This document shows positions 55,277-64,000 of a stretch of DNA of 64,000 bases, one piece after another; position 1 is the stretch's first letter; each line of letters begins with the position of its first letter. A model generated the notes under the pieces. That model was not told the origin of the DNA and did no database searches. It saw nothing but the letters and a program-made list of their open reading frames with translations. A program made the position numbers and the translations under genes. This DNA is from Obelidium mucronatum (Eukaryota > Chytridiomycota > Chytridiomycetes > Chytridiales > Chytriomycetaceae). The stretch lies in assembly GCA_025765595.1 (NCBI GenBank), contig JAIVFH010000011.1, positions 62,001-126,000 of the forward strand, given 5' to 3'.

Positions 55277-56852
55277 TCAAACCCACAAGTTGATTGCATC
55301 CAGGATCTCCGTGTTTGTCTGCAGTTGATGTGCGACATATGAATTGAGCAATTGTTGCAGTTCGTCGGCTTGGGCATTCCTTACAGTTCCGTAAGACTCT
55401 CGGATTGTATCTGTTGCTGAAATAAATCTGTCTTTTGATGTTTGTTCGTCGTCTTTGGCCTTTTTTGTGTGAGTGTGTGAGTGAGTGTGTGTGTGTGAAT
55501 GAGTGAATGGTGTTGAGGACTGAGAGCAGCCAATAGGAGATCACACTCAAACCTTTCTCAACTCAAACATTGCAGTTTCAGCTCTCGTTTGATACACGGG
55601 CCCCGCACTGCCAGCAGTAGCAGCAAGCCGTTCCACAACCTGAGCCTTCTTGACAACCAATTTACAAGCATCTTCATATTCATCGAGAGCCACGAGTCTT
55701 GCATCCAGAGATATCCGCATGCATTCCATGGACCGTCTGTAGGCATAGAGAATGGGTCTGTAATGCGTAATGAGGAATCTGGATTGCGAGTTGATGTTTT
55801 GTTCGAGAGCGTTGATGACTTTTGTGAGTTTCCTGTATTGACTGGTGGTTGTTTTATAGGGGTATTACGGGTTTTTAATGATGGTGGTGGGGGTGTGCGA
55901 AAATGGAAAACACACCCAGCAATAGAATCCAATTGTTCTTGCATTGAAATCTCTGAGAGTTTGGTGTCCAAGTCATGTAGAGCGTTGGCATAATCTAATG
56001 GTGGGAGAGTTGTAATAAGAAGGTAGAAGATAATAAAAAGGAACGGCAACAATAAAACACAAAAACACCGCCTTCGGCGGTAGTTATACATCGCCTACGG
56101 CGATATCAACAAAGACACTGACTTCAGCAAAAGAAAAAAAAAAAAAAAAAAACACCGCTTACGGCGGTGGAGGACCGCCTGCGGCGGTAGAGGACCGCCT
56201 TCGGCGGTATGACGGTATGAACAAAAAAAACAAACCAATTTGCATTCCAGCCATAACATCAACATCTTTAACAATATTTCGAACCGATTTATGTACAGCG
56301 TTGATATGGTCTTTGACTTGATTAAAAAAGACATCGACATCATCTGGTTTTTTAGAAAAGACAAAAGAGAGGGCATTTGCAGAGGTAGAGCGTCTTGATT
56401 GAAGAGGAGGAGAAGTGACAGGATCTGGAATGTACTGGAAAAAAAAAAGAATAAATAAATAAATAAATAAAAGAAAAGAAAAGAAAAGAAAAGAAGGGTA
56501 AAAAGAGAGAAGAAAGAAGGAAACCTTGAAGACGCTTTCAAAGAACGGACGAACGTGTTCGGTGTCAGCCATCAGCGGCAGTTTTTGCTCGACAGGACGC
56601 CAGAAACAGCGACGTCTGGCGCAGGTCGATTGCGGCATCGACAGCGGCAGCATCGGGCTTGACTGGGGCCACAAGGCCGAAGCAGAAGAGCGGGTGTTTG
56701 GCCAGCAGCACCGCAAACAGCGCCTCGACTTCGGCGCGCGAGCGGGTGACTGTTTTCGGCGGCAAAGTCGAAGCAGTCGAAGCAGTCGAAGCAGTCGAAG
56801 ACGCAGCAGTCACGGCCCACGTTGTCGCATCGACGCGCGCAACGAGCACCAT
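55277..56852 (-). CDS. PX/BAR sorting-nexin-like protein
   Basis: Sorting nexins of this architecture bind phosphoinositides and tubulate endosomal membrane. Five exons (56525-56852, 56236-56434, 55916-55994, 55553-55841, 55277-55459) give about 358 residues. The N-terminal 110 residues are PX-like but divergent (VTRSRAEVEALFAVLLAKHP, then a basic CRAK and HVRPFFESVFKY). From about residue 135 long amphipathic helices follow (VKDHINAVHKSVRNIVKDVD, LHDLDTKLSEISMQEQLDSI, LDEYEDACKLVVKKAQVVER) as in BAR domains. A run of five A near 56590 needs one A fewer to keep the frame. Intron 55995-56235 holds an A tract and five GC hairpins. The specific sorting-nexin subclass is not clear. Confidence 0.65.
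56066..56213. repeat. Five GC hairpins with UNCG/GNA-type loops in an SNX intron
   Basis: Hairpins read on the plus strand are ACCGCC-TTC-GGCGGT (56067), TCGCC-TAC-GGCGA (56091), ACCGC-TTAC-GGCGGT (56154), ACCGCC-TGC-GGCGGT (about 56173) and ACCGCC-TTC-GGCGGT (about 56192). On the sense strand of the gene (minus) the loops become GAA, GTA, GTAA, GCA and GAA. An A run of about 22 lies between the second and third. Confidence 0.85.
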
Positions 56853-56890
56853 GCTTTTGTGATTAAATATTAAAAAAAGAATAAATAAAA
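56853..56890. promoter_or_regulatory. 38-base gap between divergent SNX and APC7 start codons
   Basis: The start codons at 56852 (minus) and 56891 (plus) leave only 38 bases of A/T-rich sequence (TTTGTGATTAAATATTAAAA and onward). Either the two genes share a minimal bidirectional promoter, or the promoters lie within the opposite GC-rich first exons. Confidence 0.5.
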
Positions 56891-58103
56891 ATGGACCACT
56901 GCAACCACGCAGCGGCGCTGCTCGCGGGCGGGTTTGTCCGCGACGCGCTGCTCGTTGCGACAGCGGGACTGGCGCTCGCGCCGAGCCACACGACGGCGGG
57001 CGCGTCGCTGCAGCTCGTCGCCGGCCGCTGCCGCTCGAAGCTCGGCGAGACAGCCGCCGCGCGCGCGAGCCTCGGCGCCGCCTTCGCAGCGTTCCAGCGC
57101 GCCGGCGCCGACGCAGCCGCTGCCGCCGCGCTCGAGCTTGCGGCGCTCGCGGACTCGAAGGCCGCCGCCGGCGCCGCGCTGCGCGTGCTCGAGCGGCTGC
57201 CGTGGCCGCTGTGCCTGGCGAACCTGGCGCTGCTCAACCAGTACGCGCGCCTGAGTGCGCTGGCGGGCGCCGCAAAGTCAAAGAAGCTCGAGCAAGCCCT
57301 GTGGCGCATTCTGGACTTGGAGCCGCTTGCCCTGGACGCAATGAAGTCGCTCATGACGCTGTTTGACGTTGACCCAAACCTGCTGCTTGCGAAAGTGCCT
57401 CAGCCTTTTTTGAAATGGGTCGACCCGCTGCTCCAGGCTTTCCAGTTGTCCAGAAGCTGTTTGTTTTCTGGTATAACTTGATTCTCTCTCCGATTCATTC
57501 GACTCGACGTACATTCGACTCGACGTACATTCACTTTTGCCGAAGATATTCATTCACTCTTTTGATTTCCCTCTTCTTCCAAGTGTTGTTACATACATCA
57601 GATAAACTAATCCATCTCCTTCGATAGATGCAAAAAGCAAATTGATTATCGCCCAGCAGATTTTGAAACAGAATTCAGACGTTACTCTGGAAATTGCTGA
57701 TTGTCATGTGAAGGAGGGCAACTATATTCTTGCTCATTATTTGTTTGATCAGGTTTGATTTGCGTGGTAAAACGGAATAACACCGCCAAAGGCGGTGTTT
57801 TCTTTCGGCCTGTCTTGCTGCCTAAGGCGTTCATGACTCACCGCCGAAGGCGGTCATGACTCACCGCCGAAGGCGGTGCATTCTTATTTGGCTTGCTACG
57901 GCCTTCCTTTATTCAATCTAAACATAACCATCCCAAAAAGGTCCGCCAAAAAGATCCCTACACAATCAAACATATGGACCAGTTTGCTAGAATTCTACAG
58001 ACGCAAGGAACTCATATACAATTGAATCGCCTTGCAACAGATTTGATGGCTTTGTCGGAAGACAGGCCAGAGCCCTGGATTGTTATGGCCCGGTACTGGT
58101 ATG

Positions 58104-58144
<41 letters not shown>

Positions 58145-59001
58145 ATTTTATGCTATATATTCACTTATTTTTTTAGTGAAACCAAAGGCGATATGGATCG
58201 CGCAATGCATCTCGTTGAAAAAAGCTTGCTCCTAGGAAGCAACCATGCAGAAGGCCATTTACTAAAAGGTATTCTTTTAATTGAATAATTGAATGAGTGA
58301 CATTCATTCATCTTCTCATATATACCATTCCTTAATTATTCTTCTCTGTTTCAAAAAGGGTCACTACTGCTTGGTCAAAGTAAACCACAAGAAGCCATAA
58401 CTTCTTTTAGAACTGCGCACCAACTTTCTCCTGGTCTTGAAAGCTATCGAGGTTTGATGGAGAGCTACATTGCATGCAAAAGGACAAAGGAAGCATTGGC
58501 AATCGCCAAGGAAGCCATCCAACGAATGCCCAACAATGCAAAAGCAGTAGTTCTTGTTGGATGTGTTTTTAGCCATATGCCGGATCGAAAAGCGCAGGTG
58601 ATTCCTTGTGTTTGTAGATGTACCCAAAATCATCTCTCTAACATGAAAGAACAAAGGCTGCATCAGCTTTTGCCAGGGCTCTTGAAATGGATCCAAAATG
58701 CACTGAAGCTCTCTATGCTCTTGTGTCGAGTCTTGTTGGTGATTCAAAGCACAAGGAGGCTGTTGCCTTGTTACAAAACAACTTGATCCACACAAACAAC
58801 CACATTACACACACGCGTTTAGGGGATATTTACACTTGCATGAAAGAATATGACCGAGCAATGGATCATTATAATATTGCCCTCAAGATTGACGGGGCGT
58901 ATGAAGCTGCTCGGACGGGATTCGAGAGAGTCGAGAAATTGATTGGGAAAATGGATGAAGATGGTGCGGACCAAAGTATGGAAGAAGAAGAAGAAGTTTG
59001 A
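56891..59001 (+). CDS. APC7: Anaphase-promoting complex subunit 7 (TPR protein)
   Basis: APC7 is a TPR scaffold subunit of the APC/C ubiquitin ligase. Six exons (56891-57470, 57628-57752, 57941-58098, 58177-58268, 58359-58597, 58657-59001) give 512 residues. The N-terminal 180 residues are alanine-rich helices from a GC-rich exon. From residue 200 onward TPR units follow, for example KEALAIAKEAIQRMPNNAKA, FARALEMDPKCTEALYALV, HKEAVALLQNNLIHTNNH and LGDIYTCMKEYDRAMDHYN, with the acidic end SMEEEEEV also found in animal APC7. I prefer APC7 to APC3/6/8 because of size, TPR layout and the acidic tail; an Asp/Glu-rich tail alone is weak evidence. Confidence 0.75.
57781..57879. repeat. Three GC hairpins in an APC7 intron
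   Basis: CACCGCC-AAA-GGCGGTG at 57781, CACCGCC-GAA-GGCGGTC at 57839 and CACCGCC-GAA-GGCGGTG at about 57863 lie in intron 57753-57940. TCATGACT separates the last two. The sense-strand loop is GAA in two and AAA in one. Confidence 0.9.
58106..58143. repeat. 38-base T run in an APC7 intron
   Basis: This is a T homopolymer on the sense strand, starting 7 bases after the splice donor at 58099 and ending well before the acceptor at 58176. Confidence 0.9.
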
Positions 59002-59074
59002 CTGTTTTAATACAATGTAATATAGATCGTATATATGATTGAAAAAAAAACGTTTCACTTTTTTTTTTTTTTTT

Positions 59075-59921
59075 TCAAACTGGAACAACGCCCTTTTCTA
59101 AATCTTTGTAGAGCCGTATACTCCAATCTTTCAGCCTCCCAGCCCACGCTTGAATAGCAGTCACTAACGCCGGACTTATCCAACTTGACTTAAAATCCCC
59201 ATTTGGCAGCCCCGCATTAAACTCATCAGCATCAGCATCCCCACTATGATCACACGCCAACTGCAACCCCCGAAACAAAAACACGCTCACAGTAACCATA
59301 TTCGTTTCCAACAACGGGTTATGCTTATTCACGATTTGCTGATCCACAGGATGAGTAAACACTTTGAGCAGTATCGTTTTCGCGAAAAAGTAGAGAAGAA
59401 GAATGCGAGCTGTTTCCTGGCCAAGTTTTTTGGGATTTTTTTTGTAAGGGGGGGCGTCGAGCAAGTCGCGCGATTCGGCGGACCACAGGTACGTTGGTGG
59501 GTATTGCACGTCTTTGGAGATTAGGTAGTCGAACACGCGTAGAATAGAGTTTGTGGGTCCGAGACGCTCTGTGATGAGGGATACACTTATCTGTTATGTT
59601 TGTATGTTTTTTAATGGGGTTTTTTTTTGTTTTGTTATAATTTCCAAGGGGGGGAATTTTTACCCGTTCCAAAGCCTCAATAATACAATCCCCAATCTGT
59701 ATAACCTTTTCTTGCACCAAAACACCTTTCCTCCTCGGATTCGCAAAAGACTCTTTATAAACCAAACTCGTCCCCTCCTTTGTGATTGCACAAACCGCTT
59801 CAATCGCCTTGAAAAAGGACTTGCGTTCTTTAAAGACAAGAATGAATTGGGTTTCGGCATCTGAAATGACTTGGCCCACTTTTTTGCTGTAGGAGCGGAA
59901 GAGGCGGGATTCTTTGGTCAT
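59075..59921 (-). CDS. Conserved-looking protein of unknown function
   Basis: Two exons (59664-59921, 59075-59590) give at least 257 residues. The sequence is well-ordered and helical: RLFRSYSKKVGQVISDAETQ, FFKAIEAVCAITKEGTSLVY, VLVQEKVIQIGDCIIEALER, LGQETARILLLYFFAKTILL and TAIQAWAGRLKDWSIRLYKD. No family is recognised. The open frame continues upstream of the ATG to about 60017 (IKKPTRKLRIAIHAILFSIR), so the real start is probably in another exon or upstream. It converges on APC7 with 73 bases between stop codons. Could be a vesicle-trafficking or mitotic helical protein, but that is a guess. Confidence 0.5.
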
Positions 59922-60209
59922 GCGGATGGAGAAGAGGATTGCGTGGATTGCGATTCGGAGTTTTCGGGTGGGTTTTTTGATTGGGGGTGTGGGTTTTGGG
60001 TATCTTTTCCTGAATATTTCATGGTTTTTTTTTTGGAGGGTGGGGGGTTTTTGTCAGCGTGTTGTCATTTGAGAGAGTGGAAGAGAAGAGAGAGAGAGAG
60101 CGCGCGACAATATTTGAATTTAAGGGAAAACAAGTGCGAATAACTCTAAATCCTCTGTAAACACATACGCCAAAGTATTGACTGTCAGAGCAAGAGGGGC
60201 GCATTCAAC

Positions 60210-60752
60210 TTACATATCGGACGGCCCACGCAGCAACGTACGCGATTGAATTCCGTCTAATCCACCCGAAGATTCCACGAAATTATCATCCCCTTGAAAG
60301 TTGTATGGCGAACCTCCAAAGTCCAAGTTAGGATCACCCCTCATTCCATGCTGCCCAAGGCGATGATGTCCCCCCCTGTTGTTTGAGTTTGCCATCATAT
60401 TTGCCATGATTAAGCCATGAAGTTGGGCGTTTTGTAATGTAATGCTTTGTATCATATCAGCTGTATTCATTTTATCAGGCGAGGACGCAGCGTTTGGTGC
60501 CACAGCAGATGCTTCCAAACGATCCAGAAGGGAATTCATTCGATCCGTGAAGGCAGTCAATTCTGTGGGGATAGTTGTTGAAGTTTTCAGGGCATTTACG
60601 AGGGTTGGGTTGATGGAATATCGCGAATTTAATGGCTTTATGGCTGGCGGCTGCTGAGAAGTATTCTTGGTTGGATTCTTCAAGTCATTGGCGATGGCTT
60701 CTTTTAGAATCTCAAGTTTGAGGGCAATCAAATCCTGCTCTAAACTGTCCAT
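60210..60752 (-). CDS. Small coiled-coil, Asn/Ser/Gly-rich protein, unknown
   Basis: This is a single 180-residue ORF from ATG 60752. It starts with a heptad helix (MDSLEQDLIALKLEILKEAI), has a central helix (LTAFTDRMNSLLDRLEASA), then a Met/Asn-rich stretch and a Gly/His/Asp-rich end. No family is recognised. The upstream in-frame ATG at 60827 adds a Cys/Phe-rich leader and would overlap the start of the divergent gene, so I prefer the inner one. Confidence 0.5.
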   Translation of the reverse strand: MDSLEQDLIALKLEILKEAIANDLKNPTKNTSQQPPAIKPLNSRYSINPTLVNALKTSTTIPTELTAFTDRMNSLLDRLEASAVAPNAASSPDKMNTADMIQSITLQNAQLHGLIMANMMANSNNRGGHHRLGQHGMRGDPNLDFGGSPYNFQGDDNFVESSGGLDGIQSRTLLRGPSDM

Positions 60753-60825
60753 ATGGTGGTTGTTGTTTTTTGCCACCAACAAAAAAAAAAAGCAGTGACA
60801 ATTCTTTGACCAAATGTGAGTGTCC
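60753..60825. promoter_or_regulatory. 73-base divergent promoter gap
   Basis: The minus-strand small coiled-coil gene and the plus-strand MA3 fusion start 73 bases apart, around a run of A (60780-60791). A shared promoter is inferred from orientation only. Confidence 0.4.
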
Positions 60826-62598
60826 ATGGGCTTCCTTCAAGTTCCCAGTTTTCTAACGAAATCTTCAAGGACGCGTTTCACTGCGCTTCAAATCCGTGAA
60901 ATGCTCTCACGGGGTGAAGTTCCTCCTGGACCCATCGTCGAAACTGAAGCAGAAGAAGCACAACCCAAAACAAAGGCCACAGCAAAAGACCTCAACGCTT
61001 TGAGTTGCCCTTCACCAGCCAAAGTCCGTCATTCTGTGTCAGTTTCAAACTTGAAGCCAATATCAATTGCCAACAGACCCTTTACACATCCGCAAGTTCG
61101 CCTTCTACAAACTATTTGCGAACAGCTCGAGAGATCTGGCCGCATCAAACCATCCCAATCAGCTTGGAACTCTCCTGTCTTATTGGCTCCAAGCGCGTTT
61201 GGGACTTGCCTCTGTTTAAGCGTCGACTATAAAAACACGCTCAACAAACACACCATCAACGACGAATACCCAACTGACCTCGTAGACACGCTATTGAACT
61301 GCAAATGGGAAGCTTCCCAGAACCTGTCGGATTACAGTTGGACTACACAGTCAATTGACGCGTCTATCCAAGATCTACTTGCTTTTACTATTCCAGGGAA
61401 AGGAAAATACACTTGGAGATTCACGCCACAAGAAAAAAATTGTTTTCAGCAGTTTCTTCAGTATGATCCAAATGCTTTGAGTCAGTCGATGGGTGGTGGT
61501 GGTGGTGGTGGTCAACAGTCAAAACCTGACACGCCTGCTGCGGCGTTCAAAGAGGAGAGCTTTGACTGGCAGGCATATCAAACAAGTGTGGTTGTTCAGT
61601 CTTTGTCAGTGCAGTCTCAAGAAGTTTCCAAACCAGGAAGCATGGCCCCTTACGGTACAGCGGAGGTTGTAGCACAAGCTGCCGAACCGCAGTCCGAAAA
61701 ACTCCTCAAAAAAGACGCAGCCAAAAATCGCCGTGTGACATTCAGAGCTGTTGACTTAAATATGGGGTCTAAAGTCGAAAATGACGACAGAGATTTGCAC
61801 GAGACTGCAACCGCATCAAACAGATCCTTTGAAACGCACAAACAGCCACTACCAGTATCGGCGGACGTGAATGGCAACTTTAAATTCTTTCGCCAACTTC
61901 AAAATGAGGGACTTCCTCAAACCCATGACTCCTCAGTTCCACCAGGCATGAATAAAACCAAAGTATTTCGCAAAATTGAACATATCCTCGAAGAGTGGTT
62001 CCTAGACTTTGATATTTACGATGCTGTCATTGGAGTCAAGAATCTGGGGACCCACTTGTTTGACAAACTGATGGTGTCGTCTTTTATTGTTAACGCCATG
62101 CAGTCCAAGCGTACATCTGCTGTCGCGAGAACAGCAAAACTGCTGCTGGAACTCCTTAGAGAAGGCTGTGTTTCTGGTACTGATGTCATCAGTTGGTAAG
62201 GACAACTGCCAATTTACAGCTCGTAAAAATAACTCACTTCCATTCCAACCAACAGTCTGAAAGAAATTCCTGCAATGAAGGAGGGATTTGATGTATCAAC
62301 AGATTCCTACAAGCAATTGGCCACGTTTTATGGAGTTTTTATGGCGTATGATGAAGAAACCTTCAGTTTATCAGGTTTTCGAGACATCCTGGGCCCTGTT
62401 GTGATAGAAAATGGTCATCATGGGAAACTTATTGCTCCGCAGTTGCTTGCTCGAGTTTTGACCCTTGTGAAGATTTTGAACGCAAAGAATTGCAGAAAAA
62501 AAGAGGTAAGCCAGCTTCTAGAGTTCTGGTCAACCGAGGAGAGGAAGGGTGGTAGCGAGTTGGTTAGCGATTGGCTAGAAGAAAACTTTCTTTGTTGA
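60826..62598 (+). CDS. MA3-domain protein with an embedded reverse-transcriptase remnant
   Basis: Two exons (60826-62195, 62256-62598) give 570 residues. Residues about 80-215 resemble the N-terminal half of a Ty3/gypsy reverse transcriptase: RIKPSQSAWNSPVLLAP, LSVDYKNTLNKHTINDEYP, LVDTLL, then LLAFTIPGKGKYTWRF and CFQQFL. These are the fingers and palm blocks in order. The motif with the YxDD box is absent, so it cannot polymerise. A Gly run and Ser-rich linker follow. Residues about 380-570 form an MA3-type helical repeat as in eIF4G/PDCD4 (KVFRKIEHILEEWFLDFDIY, VSSFIVNAMQSKRTSAVART, LLLELLREGCVSGTDVIS). A role in translation-factor binding is inferred from MA3 only. Both parts are in one uninterrupted frame in exon 1. 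Confidence 0.65.
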
Positions 62599-62637
62599 TT
62601 CCTGTCGAATAAACCTGGTACTAAAGAAAAAGAAAAT

Positions 62638-62710
62638 GCCTCCTAGCGGATTTGAACCGCTGACTTCCTGCTTACTAGGCAGGCGATCTGACCAACTGAG
62701 CTAAGGAGGC
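62638..62710 (-). tRNA. tRNA-Thr (anticodon AGT), no intron
   Basis: The minus strand folds as a cloverleaf of 73 bases. The acceptor GCCTCCT pairs with AGGAGGC. The anticodon arm is CCTGC-CTAGTAA-GCAGG with anticodon AGT. The T arm is AGCGG-TTCAAAT-CCGCT. The D arm GCTC/GATC has one mismatch. A34 would be the inosine target of the ADAT2/ADAT3 deaminase, one subunit of which is encoded at 13.8-14.9 kb. Confidence 0.93.
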
Positions 62711-63067
62711 GATGAGTGTAAAAAATTTTAAACATATATGTTTCTAAAAATTTTTTGGCTCGATCAACATTGAAAAACAGCAAGTTCTCGCTGCCATTCT
62801 GTCAAAACATATTGTATTTATGTTCTACCAAACTTCTACTACCTCCTGGGTGAAGCAGCACAAGCAATCGTCAATTTTCGTAACATCAATTCGTAAGAAA
62901 GGAAGGCACAACAAGAACCCAACAGGTAGAGTGCACAAATATAAGAAGCAAGTATCTGGTATGATTATTGTATTCCCCATCAGTTCATATTGGCCCTCAG
63001 TGGAAACTTTTCCACCAAAGGAATACACAGTCTCTTCATAAATGGATTTATTTTTAAAGCAGAGCCA
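62711..63067. other. No gene recognised
   Basis: This is 357 bases between the tRNA and the dynein stop codon. A plus-strand ORF (62820-63041, Lys/Ser-rich) has no family signal and lies opposite the dynein 3' flank. Confidence 0.4.
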
Positions 63068-64000
63068 TCAATCATCAAGCTGCAGTAAAGCTGCCACACC
63101 ACGCAATATCCAGTGTTTCTGAGGTTTATCAGAGGGTAGTTTAATACATATTACATAGTTTGTAGAGTGTCCAGTTGTGGAAAGAACACCCCGTCGAGCA
63201 CTGGTTTTGTATACTGGACAGTCATATGTTGATGCCAGCTTAAAGTCTGCCATGCGGCAAGGCTTGAACCAGATTACAGGCAAAGAGTCATACAACACTT
63301 TGTTCTGTGATTCACCTATTACACCTTTCTCCTTGTTCCATCTTGCCCCCTCCAAAAATAGGCCGTTCACATAAACTCCGTTTTCTGGTGACGTTGTAAT
63401 GGATGAAGGTGCCAAACTATTCATAACTTCAAACTCCACGCCAAGTTCGTCGATTGGAATGGAAAACTTTCGAGCATAGTTTTGAAGGGCTGCGGTAATA
63501 AATGACTGTGTAAAGAAAAACCCAGACATCCAAAACAATTTGGGACAGCCATCATCAAACCAAGTTTGAAAAAACTTAATTCTGGCGACTAAATCTGTGA
63601 TATAGGCCCCTAAAGGCTTCAATGAAGGGTAGCTCTTTGATGCCCACATTGCTGGAACGCGTGAAATGAGAATACTCTTGCATAAATCTTCAAGTTCCGC
63701 ATTCATTACTACTAAACCGCGAATAGCCTTTTGTACATTGACTAAACTGACCAATATTATTTGAATCAGTCTGTTGAATCGGATCATTTCCTGAATAAGT
63801 ACTGTGTTCATGCTTTCATTGTAATTAACAGGATATTTCGCCACAGCAGCTTCAAGATTAAACGTTCGTGGGATGCGATTTAGAATATCAGTAGCAACTT
63901 CTGTGACAATTTCATCACTGCTCTTCCCACCTCCACCTCCACCACCAGAGACACTGGCTTCTTGTGTTTTTATGACAGAAGCGAAGAGGTTCTTAGTGTC
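63068..64000 (-). CDS. Axonemal dynein heavy chain, C-terminal part (5' end beyond window)
   Basis: The open frame runs from the right edge to the stop at 63068-63070 and encodes the last ~310 residues of a dynein motor: MNTVLIQEMIRFNRLIQIIL, LCKSILISRVPAMWASKSYP, LFWMSGFFFTQSFITAALQN, NGLFLEGARWNKEKG, WFKPC and YKTSARRGVLSTTGHSTNYV, ending VAALLQLDD. These are the AAA6-to-C-terminal segments. The closest group appears to be the inner-arm heavy chains of the DNAH1/3/7/12 type. A Gly run near 63920-63950 is an unusual insertion. The gene shows that the organism builds a motile flagellum. Confidence 0.93.
   Translation of the reverse strand, partial: DTKNLFASVIKTQEASVSGGGGGGGKSSDEIVTEVATDILNRIPRTFNLEAAVAKYPVNYNESMNTVLIQEMIRFNRLIQIILVSLVNVQKAIRGLVVMNAELEDLCKSILISRVPAMWASKSYPSLKPLGAYITDLVARIKFFQTWFDDGCPKLFWMSGFFFTQSFITAALQNYARKFSIPIDELGVEFEVMNSLAPSSITTSPENGVYVNGLFLEGARWNKEKGVIGESQNKVLYDSLPVIWFKPCRMADFKLASTYDCPVYKTSARRGVLSTTGHSTNYVICIKLPSDKPQKHWILRGVAALLQLDD

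Noticed and set aside
55860..55916. Apparent -1 frame change in the SNX BAR region
   Set aside because: Explained by an intron (GTGTGTTTTC to ACCACCAG, 55842-55915) that restores the frame exactly.
62820..63041. Plus-strand Lys-rich ORF between tRNA and dynein
   Set aside because: No homology, no splice partners and opposite the dynein 3' flank.

Overview
The window is nuclear DNA of a eukaryote, most likely a zoosporic (chytrid-type) fungus. Almost every gene is interrupted by short GT..AG introns (about 35 to 240 bases) that are often T-rich. The genes combine fungal traits (a mitochondrially targeted valine/isoleucine-pathway dehydratase, a MIG1/CreA-type two-finger repressor, an NDR/Cbk1 kinase, a compact DCP1) with flagellar and early-diverging traits (an axonemal dynein heavy chain, a CFAP92-like ciliary protein, a class C GPCR, an HROB homologue, a REJ/GPS surface protein). 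Species assignment is an inference.

Layout. 1-270: decayed leucine-rich-repeat fragment. 0.5-18 kb: SF3A1, class C receptor, CFAP92-like (minus), LMBRD2-like, ADAT3/TAD3 (minus), an orphan seven-helix protein, a ubiquitin-like-domain protein (minus). 18.5-20.4 kb: NDR kinase. 20.4-25.3 kb: gene-poor and repeat-rich, with a short GAAGGCGTCC-containing repeat, a 43-base T run and a coiled-coil ORF of a dispersed family. 25.3-38.3 kb: dense housekeeping genes (dihydroxy-acid dehydratase, uS9, RPB1, eL32, DCP1). 38.4-42.7 kb: zinc-finger regulator, a small unknown gene, and a damaged second copy of the coiled-coil family. 43.2-59 kb: HROB-like, a giant glycosyltransferase-REJ-GPS surface protein, NSE3/MAGE, a PX/BAR sorting nexin and APC7. 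59-64 kb: two unknown genes, a fusion of a reverse-transcriptase remnant with an MA3 domain, tRNA-Thr, and the 3' end of an axonemal dynein heavy chain.

Genes are packed closely. Divergent pairs have very short shared promoters (SNX/APC7 38 bases, 60.2/60.8 kb genes 73 bases, CFAP92/LMBRD2 143 bases). Functional themes are mRNA synthesis and processing (SF3A1, RPB1, DCP1), genome maintenance and mitosis (HROB, NSE3, APC7, NDR kinase) and the flagellum (dynein, CFAP92).

Three things stand out. The 2.4-kb-residue surface protein at 45.7-53.6 kb joins two glycosyltransferase-like domains to a polycystin-type REJ/GPS ectodomain. A gypsy-type reverse-transcriptase fragment appears domesticated into an MA3 protein at 60.8-62.6 kb. 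GC hairpins with C(GNA)G loops sit inside introns of three genes. In addition, at least 17 positions in conserved genes (five in RPB1 alone) need removal of exactly one base to restore the frame and none needs an added base. Insertion-biased consensus error is the simplest explanation, but the one-sidedness deserves an RNA check.
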